Source: Kurthia zopfii (GTDB taxonomy: Bacteria > Bacillota > Bacilli > Bacillales_A > Planococcaceae). From it: a stretch of 40,501 bases of DNA. Positions 32,173 through 40,375 of the stretch are shown one piece after another. The translations under genes were made by a program, and so were the position numbers. The stretch lies in contig NZ_QFVS01000027.1 in assembly GCF_003143955.1 (NCBI RefSeq), forward strand, positions 1 to 40,501. Reading direction: 5' to 3'. The stretch's first letter is position 1, and every line of letters starts with the position of its first letter. The notes under the pieces were generated by a model that saw nothing but the letters and a program-made list of their open reading frames with translations, searched no databases and was not told the DNA's origin.

Positions 32173-32802
32173 ATGTCTACTCAAACAAAATCAGCTTTCA
32201 CAGAATTAATGTACGCTCGTAAATCAATCCGTAAATACGATGCAGACTATAAATTATCAAAAGAAGAAATTTCGGAAATGTTAACGGATGCTATGACTGC
32301 TCCATCAACTTCGAACCAACAACCTTGGCGCTTCATCGCAATTACAGATGAATCTGCTAAAAAAGAACTTCGCGGTATGGCTTATAATCAAGAACAAGTT
32401 GAAACTGCATCAGTAGTAATCGCTGTACTTGGTGACGCAAACTTCCATGAACAAGCTGAAAAAATCAACCAACTAAGTGTTGATGTTGGCGTAATGACTC
32501 CAGAAGTAGCAGTTGCACAAACTGAAGGTTCTGTAAAATTATACAGCGGTGTACCTGTTGAAGCACGTCGTTCATTAGCAATGTATGATGCTGGTTTAGT
32601 ATCAATGCAATTATTACTTGCTGCAAAAGATCGCGGTCTTGATTCAGTTGTTATGGGTGGATTCAATAAAGATGCTTTCGCAAAAGCATATGAATTACCA
32701 GAAAATGAATTCCCAATCGTCTTAATCGCAATTGGTAAAGGAACTGGCCTTCCTCGTGGAACTTCACGTCTATCAGTTGACGACGTTGTCAAATTCGTTT
32801 AA
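32173..32802 (+). CDS. Nitroreductase-family FMN oxidoreductase
   Basis: This FMN enzyme of the nitroreductase fold (209 aa) has the N-terminal FMN-binding MYARKSIRKYDADY, APSTSNQQPWRFIAI and the C-terminal LIAIGKGTGLPRGTSRLSVDDVV, with the mid helix MYDAGLVSMQLLLAAKDRGLDSVVMGGF. Related enzymes reduce quinones or nitro compounds with NAD(P)H. A ribosome site (AGGAGG) lies about 11 bases before the ATG. It is divergent from an HxlR regulator and has an operator overlapping its promoter, as with the YodB/YodC pair, so it probably detoxifies the electrophiles the regulator senses. Confidence 0.92.
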   Translation: MSTQTKSAFTELMYARKSIRKYDADYKLSKEEISEMLTDAMTAPSTSNQQPWRFIAITDESAKKELRGMAYNQEQVETASVVIAVLGDANFHEQAEKINQLSVDVGVMTPEVAVAQTEGSVKLYSGVPVEARRSLAMYDAGLVSMQLLLAAKDRGLDSVVMGGFNKDAFAKAYELPENEFPIVLIAIGKGTGLPRGTSRLSVDDVVKFV

Positions 32803-32845
32803 AATTTCTTCCATTTTGAAAATCTAAACAAATGAAATCCTTAAT

Positions 32846-32978
32846 AAGCACAGTTCACCCTTCTATTACTTACAGCATTTCAAGTATAGAAAAATTGGTG
32901 AATCTGTGCTTCTTTCACATAAATCAGCATTGAAAGAAATAGTACGGCACTTGTCGGCGGAAAGCCTGCGTTATTTGG
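32846..32978. repeat. Deletion derivative of the composite repeat, locus 5
   Basis: AAGCACAGTTCACC (32846-32859) pairs with GGTGAATCTGTGCTT (32897-32911); the inverse of this hairpin is at 30061-30128. It is followed by the first bases of module A (GAAAGAAAT) joined directly to module B (CACTTGTCGGCGGAAAGCC). The region between A and B is deleted. Confidence 0.75.
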
Positions 32979-32992
32979 CAAAAAACAAAAAA

Positions 32993-33038
32993 ATCTGAAA
33001 CCGGCCTATTATTAGGTCTCAGTTTCAGATTATTTTTT
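32993..33038 (-). terminator. Terminator of the NlpC/P60 hydrolase gene
   Basis: ATCTGAAAC (32993-33001) pairs with GTTTCAGAT (33022-33030); T/A-rich tracts on both sides suggest it can work in both directions. Confidence 0.8.
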
Positions 33039-33076
33039 ATATAAAATTATTTAGTCTCCTCAGCTAAATAATTCGA

Positions 33077-33775
33077 TTAACGAGTTGTACCGTAACTAAT
33101 TACGCGTTTATCCCAGTAACCACCAAGTGATTGGAATTTAACACTGTTACCAGCTGCGTGCATTACTGTATTATTACCTGCATAAATACCAACATGTGTT
33201 ACGCGGCTTCCACCTGGATTAGCAGAGAAGAAAATTAAATCCCCTACTTTTGGTGAGCTAACACGTTTAACCGCTGCTTTTTGTTGTCCACTTGTACGTG
33301 GTAAAGTTTTCATACCTGCTTTTTTGTATACATAGCTTGTGAAACCAGAGCAATCAAATCCTCTTGGTGTTGTTCCACCCCATACATATGGTGTTCCTAC
33401 ATATTGACGACCTGCATTGATGATCGCGTTACCTGATGCATTTGATGCTTTTTTAACTGTTTTCTTTAAATATTTACCTGTAACCCAGCCTGCTTTACCA
33501 TTGTACTTTACTTTATACCAGTATGTACCTTTAGTTTTTTTACGTTTGTATGCATGTACTGTTTTACCTTTTGTTAATGTACCAACTTGTTTAAATGAAG
33601 TGCTTCCACCTTTACGCATTTTAACTGTTGCTGTTGATTTGTAGTATTTATTGATTTTTACTGCTTTCGTTGTAGATGCTGATGCATGTGCTTGTTCTGG
33701 TGCTACTCCTGTAAATGCTACTGATAGAGCAACTGCTCCCGTGAGAAATCCTGTAATAAGTTTGTTCTTAATCAT
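33077..33775 (-). CDS. Secreted NlpC/P60 peptidoglycan endopeptidase with SH3 domain
   Basis: A signal peptide (residues 1-32, ending AHA-SA) precedes one bacterial SH3 domain (about residues 45-105: TATVKMRKGGSTSFKQVGTL, WYKVKYNGKAGWVTGKYL) and a C-terminal NlpC/P60 domain. The catalytic Cys is in FDCSGFTSYVY, the His in RVTHVGIYAGNN, and the third residue is in HAAGN. Such enzymes cut gamma-D-Glu to diamino acid bonds in stem peptides during wall turnover. A perfect WalR-type box lies about 120 bases upstream, fitting control with other wall hydrolases. It is monocistronic with its own terminator. Confidence 0.93.
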   Translation of the reverse strand: MIKNKLITGFLTGAVALSVAFTGVAPEQAHASASTTKAVKINKYYKSTATVKMRKGGSTSFKQVGTLTKGKTVHAYKRKKTKGTYWYKVKYNGKAGWVTGKYLKKTVKKASNASGNAIINAGRQYVGTPYVWGGTTPRGFDCSGFTSYVYKKAGMKTLPRTSGQQKAAVKRVSSPKVGDLIFFSANPGGSRVTHVGIYAGNNTVMHAAGNSVKFQSLGGYWDKRVISYGTTR

Positions 33776-33893
33776 GTGTGTGTACGCTCCTGTTTTCTTT
33801 AAATTTAATATTTATATGCTTTTCGCTTAATGTCTTTGCTTAACTTACAAGTAACACTTTACACGATTCATCTTACGACACAACGACAATTAC

Positions 33894-33910
33894 ATTACAA
33901 CGTTATTACA
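33894..33910 (-). promoter_or_regulatory. WalR-type box upstream of the NlpC/P60 gene
   Basis: On the minus strand TGTAATaacgtTGTAAT fits the WalR (YycF) consensus TGTWAH-N5-TGTWAH exactly, on the correct strand and ahead of a wall hydrolase, the classic WalKR target class. Confidence 0.6.
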
Positions 33911-33964
33911 AATTATTACGAAAAATATCAGATTCTTATCCAACGAACTGTTTTTAGACCTAAA

Positions 33965-34008
33965 AAAGAAACATAGTAAGCGCTAAAAATAGCGTCCTCA
34001 CTATGTTT
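33965..34008 (-). terminator. Terminator of the YugP-type protease gene
   Basis: AAACATAGT (33969-33977) pairs with ACTATGTTT (34000-34008), with an inner CGCT/AGCG helix and a T run on the minus strand. Confidence 0.85.
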
Positions 34009-34021
34009 CTCTATAAAAAGA

Positions 34022-34711
34022 CTAGTCGTCTCTGTTGCCCATACCAGTATAAATTAATACTAATCGAGCAAGTTCCATTACAGCTGTTGCTGCTGCTGCA
34101 ACATAAGTTAATGCTGCTGCTGTTAGAACTTTTTTAGCTTTAGGGTATTCATCGTTGTTAATAATCCCATGTTCACTCATTTGTCTCATTGCGCGTTTTG
34201 AAGCGTCAAATTCAACAGGAAGTGTAACAACTTGGAATAATACACCGATTGCTAATAGGATGATACCTACTAACATTAATGGTTGGTAAGTGGCGATCAT
34301 ACCAATCATAATGAAAATCCATGAAGCGTTTGAAGAAATATTCGCAGCTGGTACTAATTTAGCACGAATATTTAAGAATTTATATGCTTCTGCATCTTGA
34401 ATCGCGTGACCACATTCATGGGCAGCAACTGCATTACCTGCAACTGATGCTTCATAGAAGTTATGTGTAGAAAGTCGAACAACTTTTGTTGTTGGATCAT
34501 AATGGTCTGATAAAAAACCATCTACAGCTTCAACACGCACATTCCCTAATCCATTCTCATCTAAAATTTTTCGAGCTACTTGAGCGCCAGTCATTCCTGA
34601 CGTTGAAGTCTCTTTTGAATAACGTGTGTAAGTTGATTTTACTTTACGCTGTGCATACAAAGGTAGCAACATTAAAACTGCAAAGTAAATGATATACATC
34701 ACTAATGACAA
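34022..34711 (-). CDS. Membrane zinc metallopeptidase, YugP type
   Basis: The zinc motif HECGHAIQDAE (HExxH) lies in VAGNAVAAHECGHAIQDAEAY, followed by FLNIRAKLVPAANISS and membrane segments (FIMIGMIATYQPLMLVGIILL; LTAAALTYVAAAATAVMELARL). This is the DUF2268-like neutral zinc metallopeptidase group that includes B. subtilis YugP. The AGGAGG ribosome site directly abuts the ATG at 34720, so initiation more likely uses TTG 34711, 9 bases away; GTG or ATG a few codons later is possible. Function unknown; a role in membrane protein quality control is only a guess. Confidence 0.85.
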   Translation of the reverse strand: MSLVMYIIYFAVLMLLPLYAQRKVKSTYTRYSKETSTSGMTGAQVARKILDENGLGNVRVEAVDGFLSDHYDPTTKVVRLSTHNFYEASVAGNAVAAHECGHAIQDAEAYKFLNIRAKLVPAANISSNASWIFIMIGMIATYQPLMLVGIILLAIGVLFQVVTLPVEFDASKRAMRQMSEHGIINNDEYPKAKKVLTAAALTYVAAAATAVMELARLVLIYTGMGNRDD

Positions 34712-34752
34712 TATAACCATCCTCCTAGTTCGTTCATAGTTTTATTTTAAGG

Positions 34753-35358
34753 TCAAACGATATTCCGAGCAACCGAAAACCTCTTTTTCATTGTAAATAT
34801 TGCTAAAAGAAGACATAAAACCGACATCCAGAACGTAAAATAACCAATCTCATTCATATATTGTGTCAGCATTGAGTACTCTGGCATTTGTTTGAAGACA
34901 TAGTCGATGACATCATTATGCAATGTCCAAATTGCTGTAATAATAATATGCGGTGTTTTGAAATCATACATTGGTAAATAAAGAACCCCTTGAAATGCCA
35001 TTAGGAAGTGACTTGCAACGAGCATCCAGCCCATCCAGCCAATTGAACCCGTCTCAACGAATGCTAATAAATTCATCGCAACTGCCCAAAGTCCATATTT
35101 CACTAATGTAACTAATGCTAAAGCTTCAAATATTCTAAAATGCTTGCCGATTAACCAACCAAATATTGCAATCGAGAAAAATAAAGTCGCTGTTGGACTG
35201 TCTGGAACGAATACATAGAAAAGTGCATCCGTATGTTCCAATTGAGGACCGTACCATATGTAACCATAAACTGTACCTAAAACATTAATAATGAATAGTA
35301 GAATCAAAAATGATTTTGATGTAAGAATCGTCCATGCGCTCGCGAATATGTAATTCAT
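34753..35358 (-). CDS. ypjA: DUF1405 membrane protein YpjA
   Basis: This integral membrane protein of 201 residues has about six segments, with the family stretches GYIWYGPQLE, FVPDSPTATLFFSIAI, LVTLVKYGLWAVAMNLL and PMYDFKTPHIIITAIWTLHNDVIDYV. It matches YpjA, which follows qcrC in B. subtilis, as it does here. A ribosome site (GGGAGG) precedes the ATG. A strong terminator separates it from qcrC, so it should have its own promoter. Function unknown. The usual next gene ypjB is missing. Confidence 0.88.
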   Translation of the reverse strand: MNYIFASAWTILTSKSFLILLFIINVLGTVYGYIWYGPQLEHTDALFYVFVPDSPTATLFFSIAIFGWLIGKHFRIFEALALVTLVKYGLWAVAMNLLAFVETGSIGWMGWMLVASHFLMAFQGVLYLPMYDFKTPHIIITAIWTLHNDVIDYVFKQMPEYSMLTQYMNEIGYFTFWMSVLCLLLAIFTMKKRFSVARNIV

Positions 35359-35421
35359 GTGTACCTCCCAAACCTTTTCTTCTTATTATATAGTAGAAAC
35401 TATGCTTCCGTTAGTAAAAAA

Positions 35422-35459
35422 AGCTACATTCTTCGGCATGAATGCGCGTGAATGTAGCT
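35422..35459 (-). terminator. Terminator of the qcrABC operon
   Basis: AGCTACATTC (35422-35431) pairs with GAATGTAGCT (35450-35459), followed by a seven-T run on the minus strand. Confidence 0.92.
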
Positions 35460-35467
35460 AAAAATTA

Positions 35468-36235
35468 TTATTCTGACTTAAGTCCAGATATAAATTTAGC
35501 AAGCTTCTCTAAATCCTCATCTGAGCCTTTATATTGTCCTGCTGGCATTGTACCAACACCATCATGAGCAATCTTAATAATTTCCTTATCTGATAGACCT
35601 GTGTCAATTAATTTTGGTCCAGCTCCACCTTGTAATTTGTCACCGTGACAGTTAATACAAGATTGCTTCGAATACACTGCGTAGCCCGGATCTGCCTCAT
35701 CAATCTTCACTTCTTTGACGATTTCACCTTGACGTTTCGCTGCTGCCCAGTCATGATTTGCAACTGATTCCCAAGTTAAGAAAATCATTGATGCAAGTGC
35801 CAGTAACATAAAGGCTACAGGTAATGGACGCTTCAGTGGTCGTCTCTCTGGTCCGCGATCTAGGAATGGTACAAGTAGTAATGCACCGAATGCGATTCCT
35901 GGAATAACCATTGCGCCAATAATATTGTAAGGACCTGATGCAAATTCATATTTTAGTAATTGATACAAGAATAAGAAGTACCAATCCGGCAATGGGATAT
36001 AACTAGTATTCGTTGGATCTGCTTGTCCTTCTAACGGTGAAGGATGTGCTACTGTTAATATTAAATATCCGATTAAGAACACTGCCCCAACCATCCACTC
36101 TTTTAATAAGAAGTCTGGCCAGAAAGGTTCATTTTTACCAGGATATTCGGAATAATCTGGTGGGTACACTTTTTGTCCTTTTTTGTCTTGGACGCGAGAA
36201 TCCCCAACAAACTTCATTCCTTTACCTTTGTGCAT
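35468..36235 (-). CDS. qcrC: Menaquinol-cytochrome c reductase, cytochrome b/c subunit
   Basis: This fusion joins the subunit-IV-like part of cytochrome b (membrane segments in LKEWMVGAVFLIGYLILTV, PGIAFGALLLVPFLD, PVAFMLLALASMIFLTW, plus the PDWYFLF region that corresponds to the PEWY quinol-site motif) to a C-terminal cytochrome c domain with CINCHGDKLQGG (CxxCH heme site) and a distal Met in TMPAGQYKG. It matches QcrC of Bacillus (255 aa). A ribosome site (AGGAGGGG) precedes the ATG. It is the last gene of the qcr operon. Confidence 0.96.
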   Translation of the reverse strand: MHKGKGMKFVGDSRVQDKKGQKVYPPDYSEYPGKNEPFWPDFLLKEWMVGAVFLIGYLILTVAHPSPLEGQADPTNTSYIPLPDWYFLFLYQLLKYEFASGPYNIIGAMVIPGIAFGALLLVPFLDRGPERRPLKRPLPVAFMLLALASMIFLTWESVANHDWAAAKRQGEIVKEVKIDEADPGYAVYSKQSCINCHGDKLQGGAGPKLIDTGLSDKEIIKIAHDGVGTMPAGQYKGSDEDLEKLAKFISGLKSE

Positions 36236-36269
36236 ACTGTCCCCTCCTTTGGAAGTTCATAAGTAAGGC

Positions 36270-36944
36270 CTATAAAGGACCTGAAATACCTTGTCTACGA
36301 ATCATAATAAAGTGAGCTGCCAGCAACCCAAGCAATGCAGCCGGTAAGAAGAATACGTGAATCGCAAAGAATCTTGTAAGTGTTTGCGCACCTAATATGG
36401 TCGAATCCCCTGCAAGTAAAATCTTAATTTGTTCACCTATAAATGGTACGGAAGCTGCTATTTCGATCCCAACCTTAGTCGCAAATAGTGCTTTCATATC
36501 CCACGGTAATAAGTATCCTGTGAAGCCTAATCCAAGTATGACAGCGAAAATCAATACGCCGACAATCCAGTTAAGTTCACGAGGTTTTTTGTAAGAGCCT
36601 GTGAAGAATACTCTCAATGTGTGCAGGAACATCATAACGATTACGAGAGAAGCCCCCCAGTGATGCATGCCGCGGATAATTTCTCCTGCTCCTACTTCAT
36701 TTTGTAAGTAATAAACGGACTTCCATGCATTTACAACATCTGGTACATAGTACATCGTTAAAAACATACCCGATAAAATTTGAATAACTGTGACAAAGAA
36801 TGTTAAGCCGCCAAAACAATATACGAATGCAGAAAAATGATGGGCGGGGTTAACATGCTCAGGTACTTCATGATCAGCAATATCACGCCAAATTGGTGTA
36901 ATATCCAATCGTTCGTCTACCCAATCATAAATTTTATTTAGCAC
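36270..36944 (-). CDS. qcrB: Menaquinol-cytochrome c reductase, cytochrome b6 subunit
   Basis: This 224-residue b6-type cytochrome has four membrane helices. Heme-ligand histidines lie in GMHHWGASLVIVMMFLHTLRVF and in FFAIHVFFLPAALLGLLAAHF; ILGLGFTGYLLPWDMKALFA is a family signature. It carries electrons from menaquinol within the bc complex between QcrA and QcrC. The start is GTG 36944 with a GGGGGG ribosome site 7 bases upstream. Confidence 0.97.
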   Translation of the reverse strand: MLNKIYDWVDERLDITPIWRDIADHEVPEHVNPAHHFSAFVYCFGGLTFFVTVIQILSGMFLTMYYVPDVVNAWKSVYYLQNEVGAGEIIRGMHHWGASLVIVMMFLHTLRVFFTGSYKKPRELNWIVGVLIFAVILGLGFTGYLLPWDMKALFATKVGIEIAASVPFIGEQIKILLAGDSTILGAQTLTRFFAIHVFFLPAALLGLLAAHFIMIRRQGISGPL

Positions 36945-36959
36945 TTGATTTCCCCCCTC

Positions 36960-37466
36960 TTATTTAACCATCGTATTTGGCACAACTTTACCAATCATTA
37001 GATAGCCATCTTTTTCTTTTACTTGGAATTCATCAAGTGGTCCAAGCGGTGGTGTTTTCGGTACGTTCTTTCCATTTTTTTCATAGCGTCCACTGTGACA
37101 TGGGCAATAGAACTGATTCGGTTCTTTTTTGTCGCCGCCCCAGTTCACTGTACAACCTAAATGCTTACAAACTGGTGATAGAGCAATAATTTTATCGCCG
37201 TCTTTGTAGACCCAGGCATTATCAGTTACATCTGATTTATACCAAGCATCAACTTGCTCATACGTAAAGTCTACCTTTACTGGTTTTTCAGTTAATTCTG
37301 AAATTTTCTGTTCCGTTAGAACAAAGTCTCCGCCACCTTTTTTGGCTAGTACAGGATCTACAGCAAAACGAACCATTGGCATGAGCATTCCAGCTGCCAT
37401 GAAGCCGCCTACACCCGTCAAAGTGTAGTTCAAAAATTGACGTCTTGAAACGCGATTGTTACTCAT
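36960..37466 (-). CDS. qcrA: Menaquinol-cytochrome c reductase, Rieske iron-sulfur subunit
   Basis: The Rieske [2Fe-2S] ligands are in CKHLGCTVNWGG and FYCPCHSGRY (two Cys, two His, plus the disulfide pair). The N-terminus carries a twin-arginine motif (SRRQFLNYTL) and a membrane segment, as expected for Tat export. ATG 37466 (MSNNRVSRRQF) has a GGGGGG ribosome site and matches known QcrA; the frame is open to 37514. The product is 168 residues. It is the first gene of qcrABC, 15 bases before qcrB. About 175 bases separate it from ypiF and must hold its promoter. Confidence 0.97.
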   Translation of the reverse strand: MSNNRVSRRQFLNYTLTGVGGFMAAGMLMPMVRFAVDPVLAKKGGGDFVLTEQKISELTEKPVKVDFTYEQVDAWYKSDVTDNAWVYKDGDKIIALSPVCKHLGCTVNWGGDKKEPNQFYCPCHSGRYEKNGKNVPKTPPLGPLDEFQVKEKDGYLMIGKVVPNTMVK

Positions 37467-37641
37467 TATTTTCCCCCCTCTAGCTTTTAACAGGTCGTCC
37501 CAATAATTGGGCAAACTTATACAAAATAGAAATAACTAGGACAATTATATGATATATCATAAAAAATGTAATTACAACAATACTACTTACACTTTTGGAT
37601 AAATTTGTGAACAAATGTATAAAAAGGGAATATGTTGTTTT

Positions 37642-38088
37642 TTAAGAACCCCATTTTTGAGAGAAAATCGGGATAATTTGACGTAATTGATCACCTAAGA
37701 CAGATTGTTTCATCTTTTGATCCATCGATTCAAGTGGAATGGATGGCAACCAAATAACGTTATATTGCTGATTAAACGAAGAAAATGCATGGTCCGAGCT
37801 GACAAAGAAGGTATGTTTGAATCCTGCAATTTCCAATTGTTCTGCAATATTTTGAAGTAGTAGCTGTTGATCCATTGCCGCTGTATATAATACAGGTGGT
37901 GTAACTACAACCCTTCCTTTGAATTGCTGCTCAATAAAATTCGTTAATGATAATAAGAAATCCGATGAAGAAGCACTTTGCTTAATGCCCTCCATTGAGC
38001 CATCTAATTTTGGTAATGGGACGATTGCTGTATCAATAAATTCCTTATGCGCCATAAACTGCTCTAGGTCTTTACCGTTCCAAAACAT
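37642..38088 (-). CDS. ypiF: DUF2487 protein YpiF
   Basis: This protein lies just upstream of qcrA, as YpiF does in B. subtilis. It starts MFWNGKDLEQFMAHKEFIDTAIVPL, typical of DUF2487, and includes FFVSSDHAFSSFNQQYNVIWLPSIPLE. There are no membrane segments or known catalytic motif. ATG 38088 is preferred because GGGAG lies 9 bases before it; ATG 38097 abuts the ribosome site. The product is 148 residues. Function unknown. Confidence 0.85.
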   Translation of the reverse strand: MFWNGKDLEQFMAHKEFIDTAIVPLPKLDGSMEGIKQSASSSDFLLSLTNFIEQQFKGRVVVTPPVLYTAAMDQQLLLQNIAEQLEIAGFKHTFFVSSDHAFSSFNQQYNVIWLPSIPLESMDQKMKQSVLGDQLRQIIPIFSQKWGS

Positions 38089-38187
38089 ATGAAACATCTC
38101 CCTTTCCTTTAAAACCCATTTTTATAATTGTAAGTAAATTATACACTTTTTTCTTTCATTAATGTAGAAATATGTAAATTATATTAA

Positions 38188-38223
38188 AAAAGGAATCAAG
38201 ACAATACCGCTCGTCTTGATTCC
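38188..38223 (-). terminator. Terminator after ypiB
   Basis: GGAATCAAGAC (38192-38202) pairs perfectly with GTCTTGATTCC (38213-38223), followed by a six-T run on the minus strand. Confidence 0.93.
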
Positions 38224-38228
38224 CATCG

Positions 38229-38771
38229 TTATGCATTTAGTTGATTTAATTCATTCGTTAATTCAAGAAATCTCTCTTTATTCCCCGCGTCGATTGCCTC
38301 ATCAATTTGACGTAACAACGTTTCCTTTTGGAAATTCATAATACTCGCATCAAGCAATTGTTCAGCAACTTCTCGATCTCCAAAGTTAGACTGCAAATAC
38401 TTTGGAATATGAGGATTGTCTTCAAGCACTGCCAAGTAATTTGAATTCGGTGGAAGTTTCTGGAAATTCACTTGAATATACATATCTTCATTCGGATTTA
38501 ATCTTAAATCATGGAATGACTTTTCAGCATCAGCTGTCATAATATTGCCTTTATAAAAGCGAAACGGAATACCTGAAGAATCTGTTGTAGACATGACCAT
38601 TGCCCTCGGACAGAAATGGGCTTCTTCGACAAAATGAATACGTTCAAGTAAATCATCATGTCCAACGATATAATTTAAGATCCAAACACATTCTCTACGT
38701 TTCATGTCATAACGCTTTAGAAACCATCGAATAAATGCCTTCTTTTCAGTATTTGTTACAGATGTCTTCAT
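38229..38771 (-). CDS. ypiB: UPF0302 protein YpiB with C-terminal IDEAL domain
   Basis: The first 120 residues match UPF0302 (KKAFIRWFLKRYDMKRRECVWILNYI, FVEEAHFCPRAMVMST). The last 30 residues form an IDEAL-type motif (LLRQIDEAIDAGNKERFLEL), named for this kind of sequence in Firmicutes. ATG 38771 has AGGAGGG 7 bases upstream. In B. subtilis YpiB lies beside YpiA and the qcr operon in the same order. Its molecular role is not established. A perfect terminator follows the gene. Confidence 0.92.
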   Translation of the reverse strand: MKTSVTNTEKKAFIRWFLKRYDMKRRECVWILNYIVGHDDLLERIHFVEEAHFCPRAMVMSTTDSSGIPFRFYKGNIMTADAEKSFHDLRLNPNEDMYIQVNFQKLPPNSNYLAVLEDNPHIPKYLQSNFGDREVAEQLLDASIMNFQKETLLRQIDEAIDAGNKERFLELTNELNQLNA

Positions 38772-38825
38772 CAATATCCCTCCTTTAAGTAAGTAATCTT
38801 AAATCACTTGCTGTGTGGATGTTGA

Positions 38826-40082
38826 TTACGCTTCGAATCTTTGGACTAAGTCAGACCATTGTGGTTCATCGGGTTGTAGCTCTACTAAAATTTTGGCGAT
38901 TTTAGAAGCTTCTTCTCTTTTCCCGTCCTCTATTAAAAAGTAAACATACTTCTCTAAAAAGCTTACATCATCTTGATAATCAGAGAAGGCAATTTGATAA
39001 TGCTTGTACGCTAAATCAAATTGTTCTAGGCGATCATAAGATGCTGCGGCGAAAATTGATAATGTCGGCCATTCAAAATCATCTTCTGATAAACCTTCAA
39101 TTAACTCTGCTACTTCCTCATCTCGCTCATTTTGAGAAAGAATCGATACGAGAATATGAACGGCTTCCATATATTCAGGGTCCAATGCTACTGCTTCACG
39201 TAAAAACTGCTCCGCTTCTTCAGGAAGACTGTTTTTAAGTGCCATTTTCCCAGCGAATAGGAATAATTCCTTATCATATTCATCTCGACTAATACCCTCT
39301 TTAATGATTTCTAAAGCGGTCTTATTATCTTCCATCATCGCATAGCTTTGCGCTAGTAATAAATAACCTGCAAAGTAATCTGGATCTAAAACGCGTAAAT
39401 CTTCGCCATGTCGAATGGCAGCTTCGTACATTTCAAGTTGGAATGCGCTATAAGTCGCACCGAATAATAAATCAGGTGAAGTACTATTTTTAAGTGCTTC
39501 TAAATAGTAATTATATGCTTCTTCATACGATGCACCTACGCGGTGAACTTCCGCTAAACGCTCAACTAGACGGATGCCAGCAATTTCACTTTGCTCTTTA
39601 TACAGCCCCTCATAAAGTCGAGCTGCTTCAGATAACCTACCCATCTCCATTAATAATTCAGCTTTCGCAAATTTTAATAATGGCTCATCTGGTAGAAGAT
39701 CCAATGCTTCATCTAATTGCTTTTCAGCCACTTCATAAAGCCCTTGCATTTGATAATAATCGGCAAGAGCCAATAATACTTGTGGATACTCATCTGCATC
39801 TTTCGGGATTTCTAAGAAAATATTTAACGCTTCATCTTCTTGATTCGTATCCATTAATAATGTGGCACGATCAATTTTTATTTGATGTTCATCCGGGAAA
39901 AGGAATTGTAAATGTTCTAAAACTCCTTCCGCTTCATGGACGAAGCCTAAGTTTGTTAAATAACCTGAAATTTCATACTGTGTATCAGGGTCTACATCTA
40001 ATTTAAATTGCTCCATTAGTGCATGGATTTTATCTAAATCACCTTGCTCAATTGCGTCGATCATTTGTTGTTGGATTTCCAT
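38826..40082 (-). CDS. ypiA: Tetratricopeptide-repeat protein YpiA
   Basis: This 418-residue protein is built almost wholly of TPR-like helix pairs, for example DEALNIFLEIPKDADEYPQV, LALADYYQMQGLYEVAEKQL, LAQSYAMMEDNKTALEIIKE and AASYDRLEQFDLAYKHYQIA. It is acidic, with no signal peptide or membrane segment. Position before ypiB and ypiF identifies it as YpiA. TPR proteins mediate protein contacts, and the partner is unknown. The ribosome site is AGGTGGATG. It begins the ypiAB transcript. Confidence 0.92.
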   Translation of the reverse strand: MEIQQQMIDAIEQGDLDKIHALMEQFKLDVDPDTQYEISGYLTNLGFVHEAEGVLEHLQFLFPDEHQIKIDRATLLMDTNQEDEALNIFLEIPKDADEYPQVLLALADYYQMQGLYEVAEKQLDEALDLLPDEPLLKFAKAELLMEMGRLSEAARLYEGLYKEQSEIAGIRLVERLAEVHRVGASYEEAYNYYLEALKNSTSPDLLFGATYSAFQLEMYEAAIRHGEDLRVLDPDYFAGYLLLAQSYAMMEDNKTALEIIKEGISRDEYDKELFLFAGKMALKNSLPEEAEQFLREAVALDPEYMEAVHILVSILSQNERDEEVAELIEGLSEDDFEWPTLSIFAAASYDRLEQFDLAYKHYQIAFSDYQDDVSFLEKYVYFLIEDGKREEASKIAKILVELQPDEPQWSDLVQRFEA

Positions 40083-40375
40083 CGTTCATCCACCTATTTC
40101 TAATAGTATTTTCATTTATAATGCTACATGACATAGAGCTGTTTCACAAGAAAAAAAGCTTGATCAATTTTGATTTATGATTGAAGTCACGCGTTCTACT
40201 TTTATTTTCAAGATAGGGATTGCTCCTGACGATGTACAGCAGTTTTTTGCTCGCTAATTCCAAGCATTTTTACGACTCTATAGAATGACTTTCTTTTTTC
40301 GTGAATAGTTGCATGTTCAAATAATATTTTTAAGACACACTGATCCATCTAAATCTAATTTTCAACTATAGAATA
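40083..40375. other. Intergenic region between ypiA and the right-hand IS end
   Basis: No gene with a ribosome site is seen. A 26-codon frame at about 40170-40250 is too short to call. The ypiA promoter should lie in its left part, but I could not identify it. Confidence 0.4.

Noticed and set aside
40170-40250. 26-codon plus-strand frame before the right IS end
   Set aside because: Too short, no ribosome site, and no recognisable similarity.
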